DNA from: JAHEJB01 sp041748175
GTDB taxonomy: Bacteria > Bacteroidota > Rhodothermia > Rhodothermales > Rubricoccaceae
DNA: 43,843 nucleotides
Direction: 5' to 3'
NCBI GenBank assembly: GCA_041748175.1
Contig: JBGTDU010000076.1
Coordinates: forward strand, 1 to 43,843
The position numbers and the translations under genes are program-made. Positions 1-8,070 of this stretch are shown piece after piece. The notes beneath the pieces are model-generated. The model was not told where the DNA came from and ran no database searches. It worked only from the letters and a program-made list of their open reading frames with translations. Each line of letters starts with the position of its first letter. Within the stretch, counting starts at the first letter, position 1.

Positions 1-692
1 TATATCTGGCCGACGCCAAGCCAGACACGGCCGCCTTCATCTTCGAAGGCATTCTGGAAGAACGCCCCGACTTCGTGCCTGCCCTCGCGGGTCTCGGGCA
101 CGTTGCGTTGATTGCGGGAGAGACAGACACGGCCATCGCACGGCTGGAAGAGGCCCGTTCGCTGCGCCCTCTCGAAGCCATTGACGAGCTACTCGTCGAG
201 GCGTACACGCTGGCCGGTGATGATGAACGCGCGCGCGAGGCGTCCGAACGTGTCCTCGAATCGTTGCACGCCGCACGAGTCATGGGCGAGATCGTCGATA
301 TGGAAGAGGCCGACTTCCTCGCTGACCGCGGTGAGGATCTCGACCGCGCGCTTGAACTCGCGCGAGGACAGGTAGAGCGCCGTCCGAATCACCTCCACGC
401 CAACGAAACGATGGCGTGGGCTCTCTTCAGGAACGGCCGGGCCACGGAAGCCATCCCGTTTATTGAGCGCGCCATGCGTCTGAACACGGGCGACGCAATG
501 GCTCATTTCCGCGCGGCGCGGATTTACGCCGCCGCCGAGCGTTCCGCTGATGCAGCCGAGCACCTCCAACTAGCTCTGGCCAATCATCTTTACGTCGAGA
601 GCCCATCGGCGGCGCGGGAGGCGGAAAATCTTCTGGCGTCGATTGAAAGCGGTAGGGCGCCGGTGCACGCGGCGAGCGTGCCGCGCCCCTGA
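1..692 (+). CDS. TPR-repeat protein, 5' end outside window
   Basis: The reading frame is open from the first bases of the window and stops at TGA 690-692, so this is the C-terminal 229 residues or so of a longer protein. It is alpha-helical and rich in Ala, Glu, Arg and Leu, with repeated 34-residue-like units. One example runs from NHLHANETMAWALFRNGR to IERAMRLNTGDAMAHFRA and shows the TPR pattern of small residues at positions 8 and 20 and Pro/Asn at the turns. TPR arrays are protein-protein interaction scaffolds. No catalytic domain is visible in the part present. The missing N-terminus could carry a signal peptide or another domain, so no specific role can be given. The next gene starts 54 bp downstream on the same strand. 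Confidence 0.8.
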   Translation, partial: YLADAKPDTAAFIFEGILEERPDFVPALAGLGHVALIAGETDTAIARLEEARSLRPLEAIDELLVEAYTLAGDDERAREASERVLESLHAARVMGEIVDMEEADFLADRGEDLDRALELARGQVERRPNHLHANETMAWALFRNGRATEAIPFIERAMRLNTGDAMAHFRAARIYAAAERSADAAEHLQLALANHLYVESPSAAREAENLLASIESGRAPVHAASVPRP

Positions 693-746
693 ACGAGTGC
701 TGGAGACTTGGTGTAAGTTCCCCGATCCTCTCTAGCCAAGGCAAAC

Positions 747-1100
747 ATGACAAAGCCCATCACCTCCCGCATCCACGGCATCCTCGATTATGTCGTGGTC
801 GTCCTCTTCGCCGTCGCCCCGACGCTCTTCGGGCTGACCGGGCTGGCCGCCACCTTCGCGTACCTGCTGGCAGGCGTCCATTTGCTCATGACGGTACTCA
901 CGGATTTTCCCCTCGGCATGGCGCGCGTCGTGCCCTTTCGGCTGCATGGCATGGTCGAGTTGGCGGTCGGCCTCGTGCTTATTCTGCTGGCGTTCGTGTT
1001 GTTCGAGGGCACAGGCCGCATGTTCTACGCAAGCATGGGTGCCGTCATCCTCTTGGTTTGGTTTCTCACGGACTACGGTGCGTCGAGGACGGCCTCCTAG
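747..1100 (+). CDS. Small four-helix membrane protein with internal duplication (SPW/DoxX-like)
   Basis: The 117-residue protein is almost entirely hydrophobic, with about four membrane helices. Its two halves resemble each other: HGILDYVVVVLFAVAP with a later AGVHLLMTVLTDF, and HGMVELAVGLVLILLA with a later GAVILLVWFLTDY. Each half is therefore a two-helix unit preceded by Arg-x-His-Gly. This arrangement resembles small SPW-repeat or DoxX-like inner-membrane proteins whose function is poorly known; the family assignment is tentative. The gene ends 3 bp before the start of the His-rich gene, so the two are probably co-transcribed. A decayed copy of its last 31 codons lies at 4193-4285, after the TonB receptor, which suggests the gene was once duplicated. 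Confidence 0.75.
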   Translation: MTKPITSRIHGILDYVVVVLFAVAPTLFGLTGLAATFAYLLAGVHLLMTVLTDFPLGMARVVPFRLHGMVELAVGLVLILLAFVLFEGTGRMFYASMGAVILLVWFLTDYGASRTAS

Positions 1101-1103
1101 ATA

Positions 1104-1718
1104 ATGCCCTTCGGCCGGCGATACAAAGCATCATTCAGCCGCTCGTTCGGTGAACGGACGGTGGCGGTGCTGGTGTTACTCGGCTACCTCTTTGTCCTGA
1201 ATAGCTCGGCGACGGGACACGGCTGGCACCTGCTGGTCCATCAAATTCAGGAGCATCACATGGGCGCACCTGTGCTAGCTGCGCCTGAGGTTTACGTTGA
1301 AGGATCGCAGGATGCGGCGCTGGCAATGTCGACGCTGCGTAATCTGCACAGGCACGATAGTGCGCAAACGCCGCATTCGCACGGCGCGAAGGGCGACCGA
1401 CACCATGACGCTGCGATGCTCCCCAATTTCCGGCGTGTGGTTCGCGCCCATGTAGCCCCCTTGCCCGAACACTGCGAAGATCCTCAGCAGCGCGAGGACG
1501 GGTTTCACGAACATGATGGCTATGTGCATACGCACGATTTGCCGGAGCCAGATGCCACGTTCGTCGTGGTGCTCGCGCTAGACCAGCACCATCTGCCGTC
1601 CGCCCCGGCCCTCCCCATACCTCTGGCATCGCCCGACGCGGACCTCGACGGTCCCGTGGTTGCTTTGCGCTCTATTGATCTCCTGGTAGAAACACCGCCG
1701 CCGATTGCACTCGGCTGA
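1104..1718 (+). CDS. Histidine-rich membrane-anchored protein, probable metal binding
   Basis: The 204-residue protein has an Arg/Lys-rich N-terminus, then one hydrophobic helix at about residues 19-36 (TVAVLVLLGYLFVLN), then a hydrophilic domain. About 19 histidines are spread through the latter in clusters such as QEHHMG, HSHGAKGDRHHD and HEHDGYVHTHD. Such stretches typically bind Zn, Ni, Co or Cu outside the cytoplasm. No enzyme motif is recognised. It follows the four-helix gene by 3 bp and precedes the TonB-dependent receptor, a common arrangement in Bacteroidota metal-uptake loci where a short His-rich protein lies beside the receptor. A role in metal capture or sensing is inference from composition and neighbours. 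ATG at 1104 is the only plausible start near the upstream stop. Confidence 0.7.
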   Translation: MPFGRRYKASFSRSFGERTVAVLVLLGYLFVLNSSATGHGWHLLVHQIQEHHMGAPVLAAPEVYVEGSQDAALAMSTLRNLHRHDSAQTPHSHGAKGDRHHDAAMLPNFRRVVRAHVAPLPEHCEDPQQREDGFHEHDGYVHTHDLPEPDATFVVVLALDQHHLPSAPALPIPLASPDADLDGPVVALRSIDLLVETPPPIALG

Positions 1719-1877
1719 TCGCGTCCCGGCTTCGCTTGCGGAGCCGATGGGATGCCTGGATGCTCCCGGCTGAACCCTTCAGCCGGTGCCCTGCACCGTG
1801 GTGTGCGGGGGTCTCTCTAGCGGTGCACGCTTGCGGGCGTGGCACAGCCGTATGGCACAACCCACCGGTACTCTACG
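1719..1877 (+). promoter_or_regulatory. Structured leader between His-rich gene and TonB receptor
   Basis: This 159-bp non-coding stretch holds a perfect 9-bp inverted repeat, CCGGCTGAA-CCC-TTCAGCCGG (1766-1786). It is followed at once by GGTGC-CCT-GCACC (1785-1797), which shares two bases with the first, so the two hairpins compete. More GTGCACGC and GCGGGCGTGGC self-complementary material lies further on, before the ATG at 1878. There is no T-tract, so it is not a plain terminator. It could be an attenuator or a metal-responsive leader. I could not match it to a known riboswitch class. Confidence 0.4.
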
Positions 1878-4193
1878 ATGTCTCCATCTACACAGCACCT
1901 ACTCTCCCTCATATCCACTCTTCTGCTCGTTCTGCTCCACGCCGCCCCGATGCTGCACGCGCAGACATCCGGCCGCATCGAAGGCCGTGTCACTGATGTT
2001 GCCGACAACCAGCCGCTCGTCGGCGTGAATATCATCATCCTGGACACCCAGCGCGGCGCTGTTTCGAACCGGAATGGCGGGTTCGAAATTTCCGACGTGC
2101 CGCCGGGCGCGTACACTCTCCGGGCCAGCTTCGTCGGCTACGAAACGGTCACTCGGTCTGTCTCAGTACAAACCGGCGGGGTTAGCCGAGTGGACGTCGT
2201 ACTCACACCAAGTAATACGAACCTCCAGGAAGTCGTCGTTGAAGGCCGCGGAGCCAACCTGATCGGCATAGCCGACGCGGCCTCGCAGGGCCGGGTCGGG
2301 CAGGCGCAGCTCGCACCGCGGCCGCTGCTCCGCGTCGGCGAGGTGCTGGAGACCGTGCCCGGCCTCATCGTGACGCAGCATAGCGGATCGGGCAAGGCCA
2401 ACCAGTTCTTCCTGCGCGGCTTCAACCTCGATCACGGCACCGACTTCTCGGCCTCGGTCGAGGGCGTGCCGATGAACCTGCCCACGCACGGACACGGGCA
2501 GGGCTGGCTGGACCTGAACTTCCTCATCCCGGAGCTGATCGAGCAGATCTCCTTCGACAAAGGCCCCTACGACGCGGCCGGTGGGGACTTCTCCACGGCC
2601 GGGAGCGCCCGGATCCGGCTCGCGCGGCGCCTCGACAAGGGCATCGCCCGCGTCGAGGGCGGCACCGACGAGTACGCCCGGGGCCTGTTCGCGGCCTCGT
2701 CGCGTGCTGCGGGCGGGGACTTGCTTTACGCGCTCAATACGCAGTACTACAACGGGCCGTGGGTGAGCCCGGAGAACAGCCTGCTGCTCAGCGGCGTCGT
2801 GAAATACTCCGTCGGCACGGTCACCGACGGCTACGCCGTGACGGCAATGGGCTACCACAACGACTGGAACGCCAGCGACCAGGTGGCCCGGCGCGCCGTC
2901 GAGTCGGGGCAGATCTCGGACCTCGGCACGCTCGACGCCAGCGACGGCGGCGGGGCAGACCGCTACACCCTCGCGGGCACGTGGTCGAACACGGCGGCGG
3001 ACGGGGCCCGCACACAGGGGAACGCCTACGCGGCGTACTCCGACCTCGAGCTGTTCTCCAACTTCACGTACTTCCTCGACAACCCGACCCAGGGCGACCA
3101 GTTCGAGCAGATAGATCGACGCTTTTACACGGGTGCTGGCGTATCGCATTCGTGGCCCACCAGTTGGTTCGGTGAGGGCAGCACCAACACCACCGGCGCC
3201 CAGCTTCGCCACGACCAGATCTTCGAGGTCGGCCTGCACCGCTCGTCGGCCCGCGAGCGGATCGCTACCGTGCGCAGCGACGACGTGGCCGAGACCAGCC
3301 TCGGCGTCTACGTCGAGAACGAGACCCGCTGGAGTCCCGTGTTCCGGACGACGGCCGGCGTGCGGGGCGACGTCTACCGGTTCGACGTCGAGAGCGACCT
3401 CGTCGCCAACTCAGGCGTGGAGACCGCGATCATCGCCAGCCCCAAGCTCAGCCTGGCCTTCGGTCCCTGGAACCGTACGGAGGGCTACCTCAACCTCGGC
3501 CTGGGCTTCCACAGCAACGACGCGCGTGGCACGACGATCGCGGTAGATCCGGCCACCGGTGATCGCACCGTCCCTGTCGATCCGTTGGTGCGAACGCGAG
3601 GAGCGGAACTCGGCGTCCGGACGGGGGCGATCCCCGGCCTCCAGTCCACACTGGCCCTGTGGTACATCGGGCTGGACTCGGAGCTCCTCTTTGTCGGCGA
3701 CGCCGGTGGGACCGAGGCGAGCGACGCGAGCGAGCACTACGGCGTCGAGTTCAACAACTACTACGCCGTCACCAACTGGCTGAACCTCAACCTGGACGTG
3801 GCCCTTACAGAGTCGCACTTCACGGAGGGCGACCCCGACGGAGACCGGATCGAGAACTCCATCGGCCGCGTTATCACAGGCGGAATCTACGCCGGGGGCG
3901 AGACGGGCTGGCTGGGCAGCCTGCAACTGCGGCACTTCGGCCCGCGTCCGCTCACGGCCGACGGCAACATCCAGGCGGAGGCGACAACCTTGTTGAACGC
4001 AAAGGCCGGCTACCGCTTCCGATCGGTGGCCGTGGCGCTGGACGTGCTGAACCTGCTCGATTCCAACGACGCGGATGTCAGCTATTTCTACGCCTCGCGT
4101 CTGCAAGGCGAGCCCCTTGTAGGCATCGAGGACGTCCATTTTCACCCGGTCATTCCCCGCACTGTTCGGCTTTCCGTCACATGGCGCTATTAG
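1878..4193 (+). CDS. TonB-dependent outer-membrane receptor with N-terminal carboxypeptidase-regulatory-like domain
   Basis: The 771-residue protein has a signal peptide ending near HA-QT (residues 28/29). A carboxypeptidase-regulatory-like beta-sandwich follows (GRIEGRVTDVADNQPLVGVN to about residue 105), then a TonB box-like region (NLQEVVVEGR) and a plug with FFLRGFNLDHGTDFSASVEG. The rest is a 22-strand-type barrel ending in an aromatic residue (VTWRY). The plug motif NLDHGTDF and the His-rich loop NLPTHGHGQG fit a group of receptors thought to import metals or metallophores. With the His-rich gene upstream, zinc, cobalt or copper is a reasonable guess but is not proven. I chose ATG 1878 because it places the signal peptide correctly; an in-frame GTG at 1839 would add 13 residues before it. 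Confidence 0.85.
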   Translation: MSPSTQHLLSLISTLLLVLLHAAPMLHAQTSGRIEGRVTDVADNQPLVGVNIIILDTQRGAVSNRNGGFEISDVPPGAYTLRASFVGYETVTRSVSVQTGGVSRVDVVLTPSNTNLQEVVVEGRGANLIGIADAASQGRVGQAQLAPRPLLRVGEVLETVPGLIVTQHSGSGKANQFFLRGFNLDHGTDFSASVEGVPMNLPTHGHGQGWLDLNFLIPELIEQISFDKGPYDAAGGDFSTAGSARIRLARRLDKGIARVEGGTDEYARGLFAASSRAAGGDLLYALNTQYYNGPWVSPENSLLLSGVVKYSVGTVTDGYAVTAMGYHNDWNASDQVARRAVESGQISDLGTLDASDGGGADRYTLAGTWSNTAADGARTQGNAYAAYSDLELFSNFTYFLDNPTQGDQFEQIDRRFYTGAGVSHSWPTSWFGEGSTNTTGAQLRHDQIFEVGLHRSSARERIATVRSDDVAETSLGVYVENETRWSPVFRTTAGVRGDVYRFDVESDLVANSGVETAIIASPKLSLAFGPWNRTEGYLNLGLGFHSNDARGTTIAVDPATGDRTVPVDPLVRTRGAELGVRTGAIPGLQSTLALWYIGLDSELLFVGDAGGTEASDASEHYGVEFNNYYAVTNWLNLNLDVALTESHFTEGDPDGDRIENSIGRVITGGIYAGGETGWLGSLQLRHFGPRPLTADGNIQAEATTLLNAKAGYRFRSVAVALDVLNLLDSNDADVSYFYASRLQGEPLVGIEDVHFHPVIPRTVRLSVTWRY

Positions 4194-4285
4194 GCACGGG
4201 AGGCACAATCTATTTCTGCGTCGGCGGCGTCATTCTGCTCGTGTGGTTCCTGACGAATTGCTCTGGCGCGGCGCGGAGCAACTAG
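4193..4285 (+). pseudogene. Relic 3' end of a paralog of the four-helix membrane protein
   Basis: Read in the frame ggc-acg-gga, this stretch encodes GTGGTIYF then GGVILLVWFLTN and ends in TAG (4283-4285). It matches the last 31 codons of the gene at 747-1100 (GTGRMFYA then GAVILLVWFLTD) in frame, with the same length to the stop codon. Similarity starts at the last base of the TonB receptor stop codon, and no upstream part of the paralog survives, so it cannot be a gene. It looks like the trailing end of a second copy that was cut off when the receptor cassette arrived or by later recombination. Confidence 0.7.
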
Positions 4286-4326
4286 ACGAAGCGCGTCACC
4301 CTCGTCTGGCCGCCCAGGGAGGCCCA

Positions 4327-4623
4327 TCAACGAAACACGACCTCGTCCACCACTTCTCCTCCGAGGTGCTGGTTGATTCGCTTGCACCAGCTTTCGCGTT
4401 GCAGGTGGAGCTGATGGCGCCATGCCGCGGAGCGGATCTTGACGAAAAGCTGCCCATTCCGTATCCAGACGGATTCTGTCTGCTGCTCAATGGCTGGTCC
4501 CGCCAGTTCCGGCCAGGCGTCGACGGCCCGCACTTCTTCGAACTTGTCGTGGTAGCCGAACCGGTCGATCAGCTCGCCGAGAATGGCACCGAGGTGTTGA
4601 GGCGAATTGGAATAGACGGCCAC
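4327..4623 (-). CDS. DUF721 (DciA-like) protein
   Basis: The product is about 98 residues if the GTG at 4623 is used. It shows the DUF721 pattern: an N-terminal helix (LGAILGELIDRFGYHDKF), then VRAVDAWPELAGPAIEQQT, then a short beta-alpha domain (VWIRNGQLFVKIRSAAW) ending with INQHLGGEVVDEVVFR. DUF721 includes DciA, a helicase loader/operator found in bacteria lacking DnaC; short forms like this one are usual in Bacteroidota. A DNA-replication role is inferred from the family. The frame is open up to 4758, overlapping the next gene, but there is no ATG after the end of that gene; GTG 4623 gives the expected family length. No clear ribosome binding site is seen. Confidence 0.7.
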   Translation of the reverse strand: MAVYSNSPQHLGAILGELIDRFGYHDKFEEVRAVDAWPELAGPAIEQQTESVWIRNGQLFVKIRSAAWRHQLHLQRESWCKRINQHLGGEVVDEVVFR

Positions 4624-4708
4624 GAGATCGGAAGGCGTAGGAACCCCGCATACCGCGACTACTTTCGTAGCACGAACAGGGCGCAGTCGGAAGGTAGCGA
4701 CCTCAATG

Positions 4709-6742
4709 TCAACTCCGCGTGGCGAGGTGCCAGAGAAACCCCAGCTCTGCATTGCCACCGACGAATACCACCAGAAGGATCACTACGATCAGCCCCAGCG
4801 GCGCGCCAAAGCCGAGAACCAGTGCGCGTTGCATCGGCACACGGGTCACGTGGCCAAAGTCAATCAGCATTCGCCCCGTCGCGATAATCTCTACACCGAT
4901 CCAGATCAGAAAGAGCATGGGCACCAGGGCTGTCGCCGTCGGCGACGACGTGGCCGAAAGTATCATGGCGCACACCATGAGTACGACAATCGCCCAGCGG
5001 CTCCAGACCACCAGCGTCAGGGCTTGTTGGGCGCGAATGCGATGCCTCCGACCGGCGAGAAGGAACAACCAGAAAATATTGAACAGTAGCCAGAGCCCGT
5101 AACAGAGAGCGAGGAGCAACACGAGGAGCAGTGGCTCGCTGAGGAGCAGATTCACGCGGGCCTGCGCCGCAGGCGACCAACTCGAAACAGCGGTGGACAA
5201 CGCGTCCGTACGTCCGAGGGCGCGGAAGACGGAAGCGCCGGCGACAGCACCTGCAAGGGCGAGCGCAACACCGAGCAGAGCATTGAGGCCAGCGTTGAGA
5301 TCGTAACCTCGCTGGATGGACTCCCGATACAGGTCGTGCCGCGTGAAATACTTTGACGAGAGCGATCCGAACCGGGGAGTCAGCGAGAAGACCATCCCCA
5401 TCCCCAGCAGCAGCAGCCAGCCGACCACGACCATTCCGGCGGCAGTGTGGGTCTCAACAATGGTGCGACCGGCATCGAACGCGAAAACACGCTGGGTGCC
5501 GGTGAAGAAACCTCGGACGACCTCCATGGAAGGTCGCGCAAGGCTATCGGCTTCACTGCCGCCCAACCCGTAAACGAACCCGTCGACGGCAGCTCGCGGG
5601 TCCATTTGGACAATGCCACTCGTCGCATCCTTCCAGAGGTAGACGAACAGCGCCGTCGGAAAGGTCGGGAGCGCCAGTACAGTGGAAAGCCCCTGTTCGA
5701 GACGTCGAGCCTGCGCTGCCAGTGTACCTGTCTCGCGCCAGCCTCCAACTTTGCGAGGACGCAGCGGAGCTCCAAGGGCACCAATTCCCGCTGGGGTATC
5801 GTGCCGGAATCGCCAACGCTCCAAGACGTCGATGGGATCTGAATTGCGGGCATCGAGGAGGACGAAATCAACCGTCTGGTCGCATCGGTCGTCATCCGGG
5901 AAGCGCGACAGATAGTAGGTCTGGCTTCCCTCCCGGCCTCTTTCTCTGACGAGTCGAGCCAATCGTTCGAAATACGGACGAGCATCCGGATCGCTCGTAT
6001 CCACGTTGCTCGCGAGCCCGAAATGGCGCGCAGATCGGAAGCGCTGGGCTCGAAGAAGCATCTCGTTCAAGGTTCGCTCTGCGAAGTTCAGCGTGTCGAG
6101 TAGATGCGCCGCCGGCAAGTTTGCGACAGGAAGATCCTGATAGAAAGCGATGCCCAGGAGATCCGCGGCTCGAAAAAGCAACGTGTCCTCGACCACGCCC
6201 GTTCTAACAACGGCAACACCCGCTCTGCGCATTGCCAACAAATCGTCCAATGCTGCAGGGAGGGAATCCGGCTGTTGCCAAACCATACCCCGGAGCGACG
6301 GCGGCATGGGTGCCAGAGGCCCCACTGGCGACAACGGCCCTGAAGAATCGGCGGCGGCAACGAGAATGCGCTGAAAGGCTTCCGCGACGCCGTCATCCCG
6401 AGACACTGGAGGTGCCAGTATCATGGCCGAATCAGTGCTCGACAGAGGAATGGGGCGCGCCGGGGCGACCTGCGTTCGTGCAGGCTGCGTCCGCTCAAGC
6501 GCGGTTTGCGATGGCCGAGTCGTCTCGGGTTGAGATCGTGGTCGACTCGGTGGAGGGGAGGCGGGTGATTCGAGCGCCGACTCGATCGGCGGAGGCGCGA
6601 CTGGCTGAACCTCGACCGGCTCGGGCGGAGGGTCAACCGGAGTCGTCCCCGTAGAATCTTGCGCGTGAGCGCTCGCTCCACAAAGGAAAAGCGCCGAAAG
6701 CCCAATCGCCGCCAGCATGTGCAATGATTTTCGTGTTGGCAT
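4709..6742 (-). CDS. Secreted GH2-barrel-like domain fused to a multi-span membrane domain
   Basis: The 677-residue protein has four parts. (1) A signal peptide, residues 1-27, ending in AHAQ. (2) A Pro/Thr/Arg-rich linker to about residue 110. (3) A soluble domain, about 120-390, in which RRAGVAVVRTGVVEDTLLF and LLGIAFYQDLPVANLPA resemble the core of family-2 glycoside hydrolase TIM barrels (the part reading roughly aNaVRt...pp...l.dr.Gi.v..E.p). (4) A C-terminal membrane region from about residue 440 with six likely helices. The catalytic Glu of GH2 after the LGI strand is not obvious (YQDLP where YQE-like is usual), so this may be a binding or pseudo-enzyme barrel. I know no characterised protein with this architecture. 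The gene overlaps no neighbour and reads toward the DUF721 gene. Confidence 0.65.
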   Translation of the reverse strand: MPTRKSLHMLAAIGLSALFLCGASAHAQDSTGTTPVDPPPEPVEVQPVAPPPIESALESPASPPPSRPRSQPETTRPSQTALERTQPARTQVAPARPIPLSSTDSAMILAPPVSRDDGVAEAFQRILVAAADSSGPLSPVGPLAPMPPSLRGMVWQQPDSLPAALDDLLAMRRAGVAVVRTGVVEDTLLFRAADLLGIAFYQDLPVANLPAAHLLDTLNFAERTLNEMLLRAQRFRSARHFGLASNVDTSDPDARPYFERLARLVRERGREGSQTYYLSRFPDDDRCDQTVDFVLLDARNSDPIDVLERWRFRHDTPAGIGALGAPLRPRKVGGWRETGTLAAQARRLEQGLSTVLALPTFPTALFVYLWKDATSGIVQMDPRAAVDGFVYGLGGSEADSLARPSMEVVRGFFTGTQRVFAFDAGRTIVETHTAAGMVVVGWLLLLGMGMVFSLTPRFGSLSSKYFTRHDLYRESIQRGYDLNAGLNALLGVALALAGAVAGASVFRALGRTDALSTAVSSWSPAAQARVNLLLSEPLLLVLLLALCYGLWLLFNIFWLFLLAGRRHRIRAQQALTLVVWSRWAIVVLMVCAMILSATSSPTATALVPMLFLIWIGVEIIATGRMLIDFGHVTRVPMQRALVLGFGAPLGLIVVILLVVFVGGNAELGFLWHLATRS

Positions 6743-6799
6743 ATGGGCGCGAGCGTTTGCAGCTGTGATGCGGAAAAGTAGTGCCAGAAACCCCCGAGG

Positions 6800-7981
6800 T
6801 CAGCCGGTCGGCGGGCCCACTGCACGAATCATGCGATTCCCGAGCGAGGCCAGGCGCTCGGCCGGTTCATTGCTGAAAACGAGCCGTACAAAGCGGTCGC
6901 CATTCACTTCGCCCCAGTCGCGCATCGGCGTGGCGGCTATGCGGCCCTGCTCAAGCAGTCGTTCTGAGGTCTCGAACGAATCCAGCCCGAGCGAACGCAC
7001 CTCGAGCAGTTGCGACCAGCCGCCAGCCGCAGGAATCATTCGATACCCATCGAGTTGCGCGGTCATCACGTCGCGACGCCGTTGCCACTCCGCGATGGAG
7101 GTTTCGACGCCGTCCTTCGGTGTGGTGAGGGCGGCCAGTGCCCCCGCCTGCGCGATGCCCGGCGGGGTGACGGCATTGTAGATGTGGACGCGCGCGATAT
7201 CGTCGAGGAGAGGGCGTGGGCCGACCGCCCAACCGATTCGCCAGCCTATCATCCGGTACTCCTTTGAGACGGAGCCGACAATTACGGTTCGTTCCGCCAT
7301 TCCGTCCAATTTCAACGGATGGATGAGCCGCCTTTCATCGAATAGAATGTGCTCCATGGTCGCGTTGTAGAGCAGCCGCAGGCCTCGCTCGCAGCATAGA
7401 TCGGCCACCGCCTGCCATTCGGTCTCGGAGAGCACGGCTCCCGAAGGCATGGACGGATTCATAAGGAACAGGACGCGGGTGTTCGGATTCACGGCGGCTC
7501 GGAGGGCGTCGAGGTCTAGCCGCCATGCGTCGGCGTCCTCAACGAATGGCACGAGGCACGTTGAGCACCCAGCGAGTCTAGCGCGGTAGATCATGCCGGC
7601 GTACGTCGGATCCGTCAGAATCACCTCGTCCCCCGGCGTTGTCATTGCGAGGAGGGCGTCGAACATCGCCTCCGTCGCGCCGCAGGTGACAACCACATCG
7701 TCTGCCGTATATCCCGTGCCCGCCTGACGATTGATCCGCTCCGCGACCGCTGAGCGGAGGGCCGCTTGACCCGTGAAGGGGAGGTAGCTGTTGGCGGCGC
7801 TTTTTCCACGCGGGCGAGAGAGACTTTCGAGGGCCTCGCGGGTGGCGGCGATTGCATCCTGTGGCGGGAGCAGATCCGTGTCGAGATTCTCGAGGCGGAG
7901 GACGTCAGGGTCGCTGCCCGCTGCCGCTGCGATGCGGTCAATCGAGAAACCCGGAATGCCTCGCAGGCGCTCGACGGGCAT
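6800..7981 (-). CDS. Class I/II fold PLP-dependent aminotransferase, divergent
   Basis: The 393-residue product (ATG 7981) has the fold-type I layout. It shows a substrate region with YLPFTGQAALRSAVAERI (66-83), a GATEAMFDA loop (101-109) and PTYAGMIYRA. The PLP lysine motif SVSKEYRMIGWRIGW has Lys240, and a C-terminal Arg lies in FVRLVFSN. Three usual PLP contacts differ: NPxNPTG reads NPSMPSG (175-181), and the DxxY strand reads NATM (206-209). The pyridine-ring Asp is thus replaced by Asn and the O3' ligands Asn and Tyr by Met. The reaction is therefore uncertain, and a specialised aminotransferase or lyase is possible. A longer frame runs up to 8110, overlapping the susD end and a terminator, so the internal ATG is preferred. 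The gene is probably transcribed separately from susD. Confidence 0.8.
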   Translation of the reverse strand: MPVERLRGIPGFSIDRIAAAAGSDPDVLRLENLDTDLLPPQDAIAATREALESLSRPRGKSAANSYLPFTGQAALRSAVAERINRQAGTGYTADDVVVTCGATEAMFDALLAMTTPGDEVILTDPTYAGMIYRARLAGCSTCLVPFVEDADAWRLDLDALRAAVNPNTRVLFLMNPSMPSGAVLSETEWQAVADLCCERGLRLLYNATMEHILFDERRLIHPLKLDGMAERTVIVGSVSKEYRMIGWRIGWAVGPRPLLDDIARVHIYNAVTPPGIAQAGALAALTTPKDGVETSIAEWQRRRDVMTAQLDGYRMIPAAGGWSQLLEVRSLGLDSFETSERLLEQGRIAATPMRDWGEVNGDRFVRLVFSNEPAERLASLGNRMIRAVGPPTG

Positions 7982-8008
7982 GTGGTCGTGGCTCTGGCTT
8001 CGTGACAG

Positions 8009-8042
8009 AAAACGGGGCCGGACGAATGGTCGCCCGGCCCCG
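8009..8042 (-). terminator. Rho-independent terminator after susD
   Basis: A perfect 9-bp GC stem, CGGGGCCGG / CCGGCCCCG (8013-8021 with 8034-8042), has a 12-nt loop. Read on the minus strand it is followed by TTTTCTGT. It lies 29 bp after the susD stop and before the aminotransferase start, so it ends the susC-susD transcript. Confidence 0.8.
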
Positions 8043-8070
8043 CAAAGAGATGCAATAGAACTGGTCGGAG

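Noticed and set aside
1719..1877. Cobalamin riboswitch before the TonB receptor
   Set aside because: TonB receptors often have one, but the conserved B12 box (GCCACTG) and the other core elements are not present.
2163..3239. Minus-strand open frame (358 codons) inside the TonB receptor gene
   Set aside because: It is rich in Val, Arg and Gly without family features and lies wholly antisense to a clear receptor gene.
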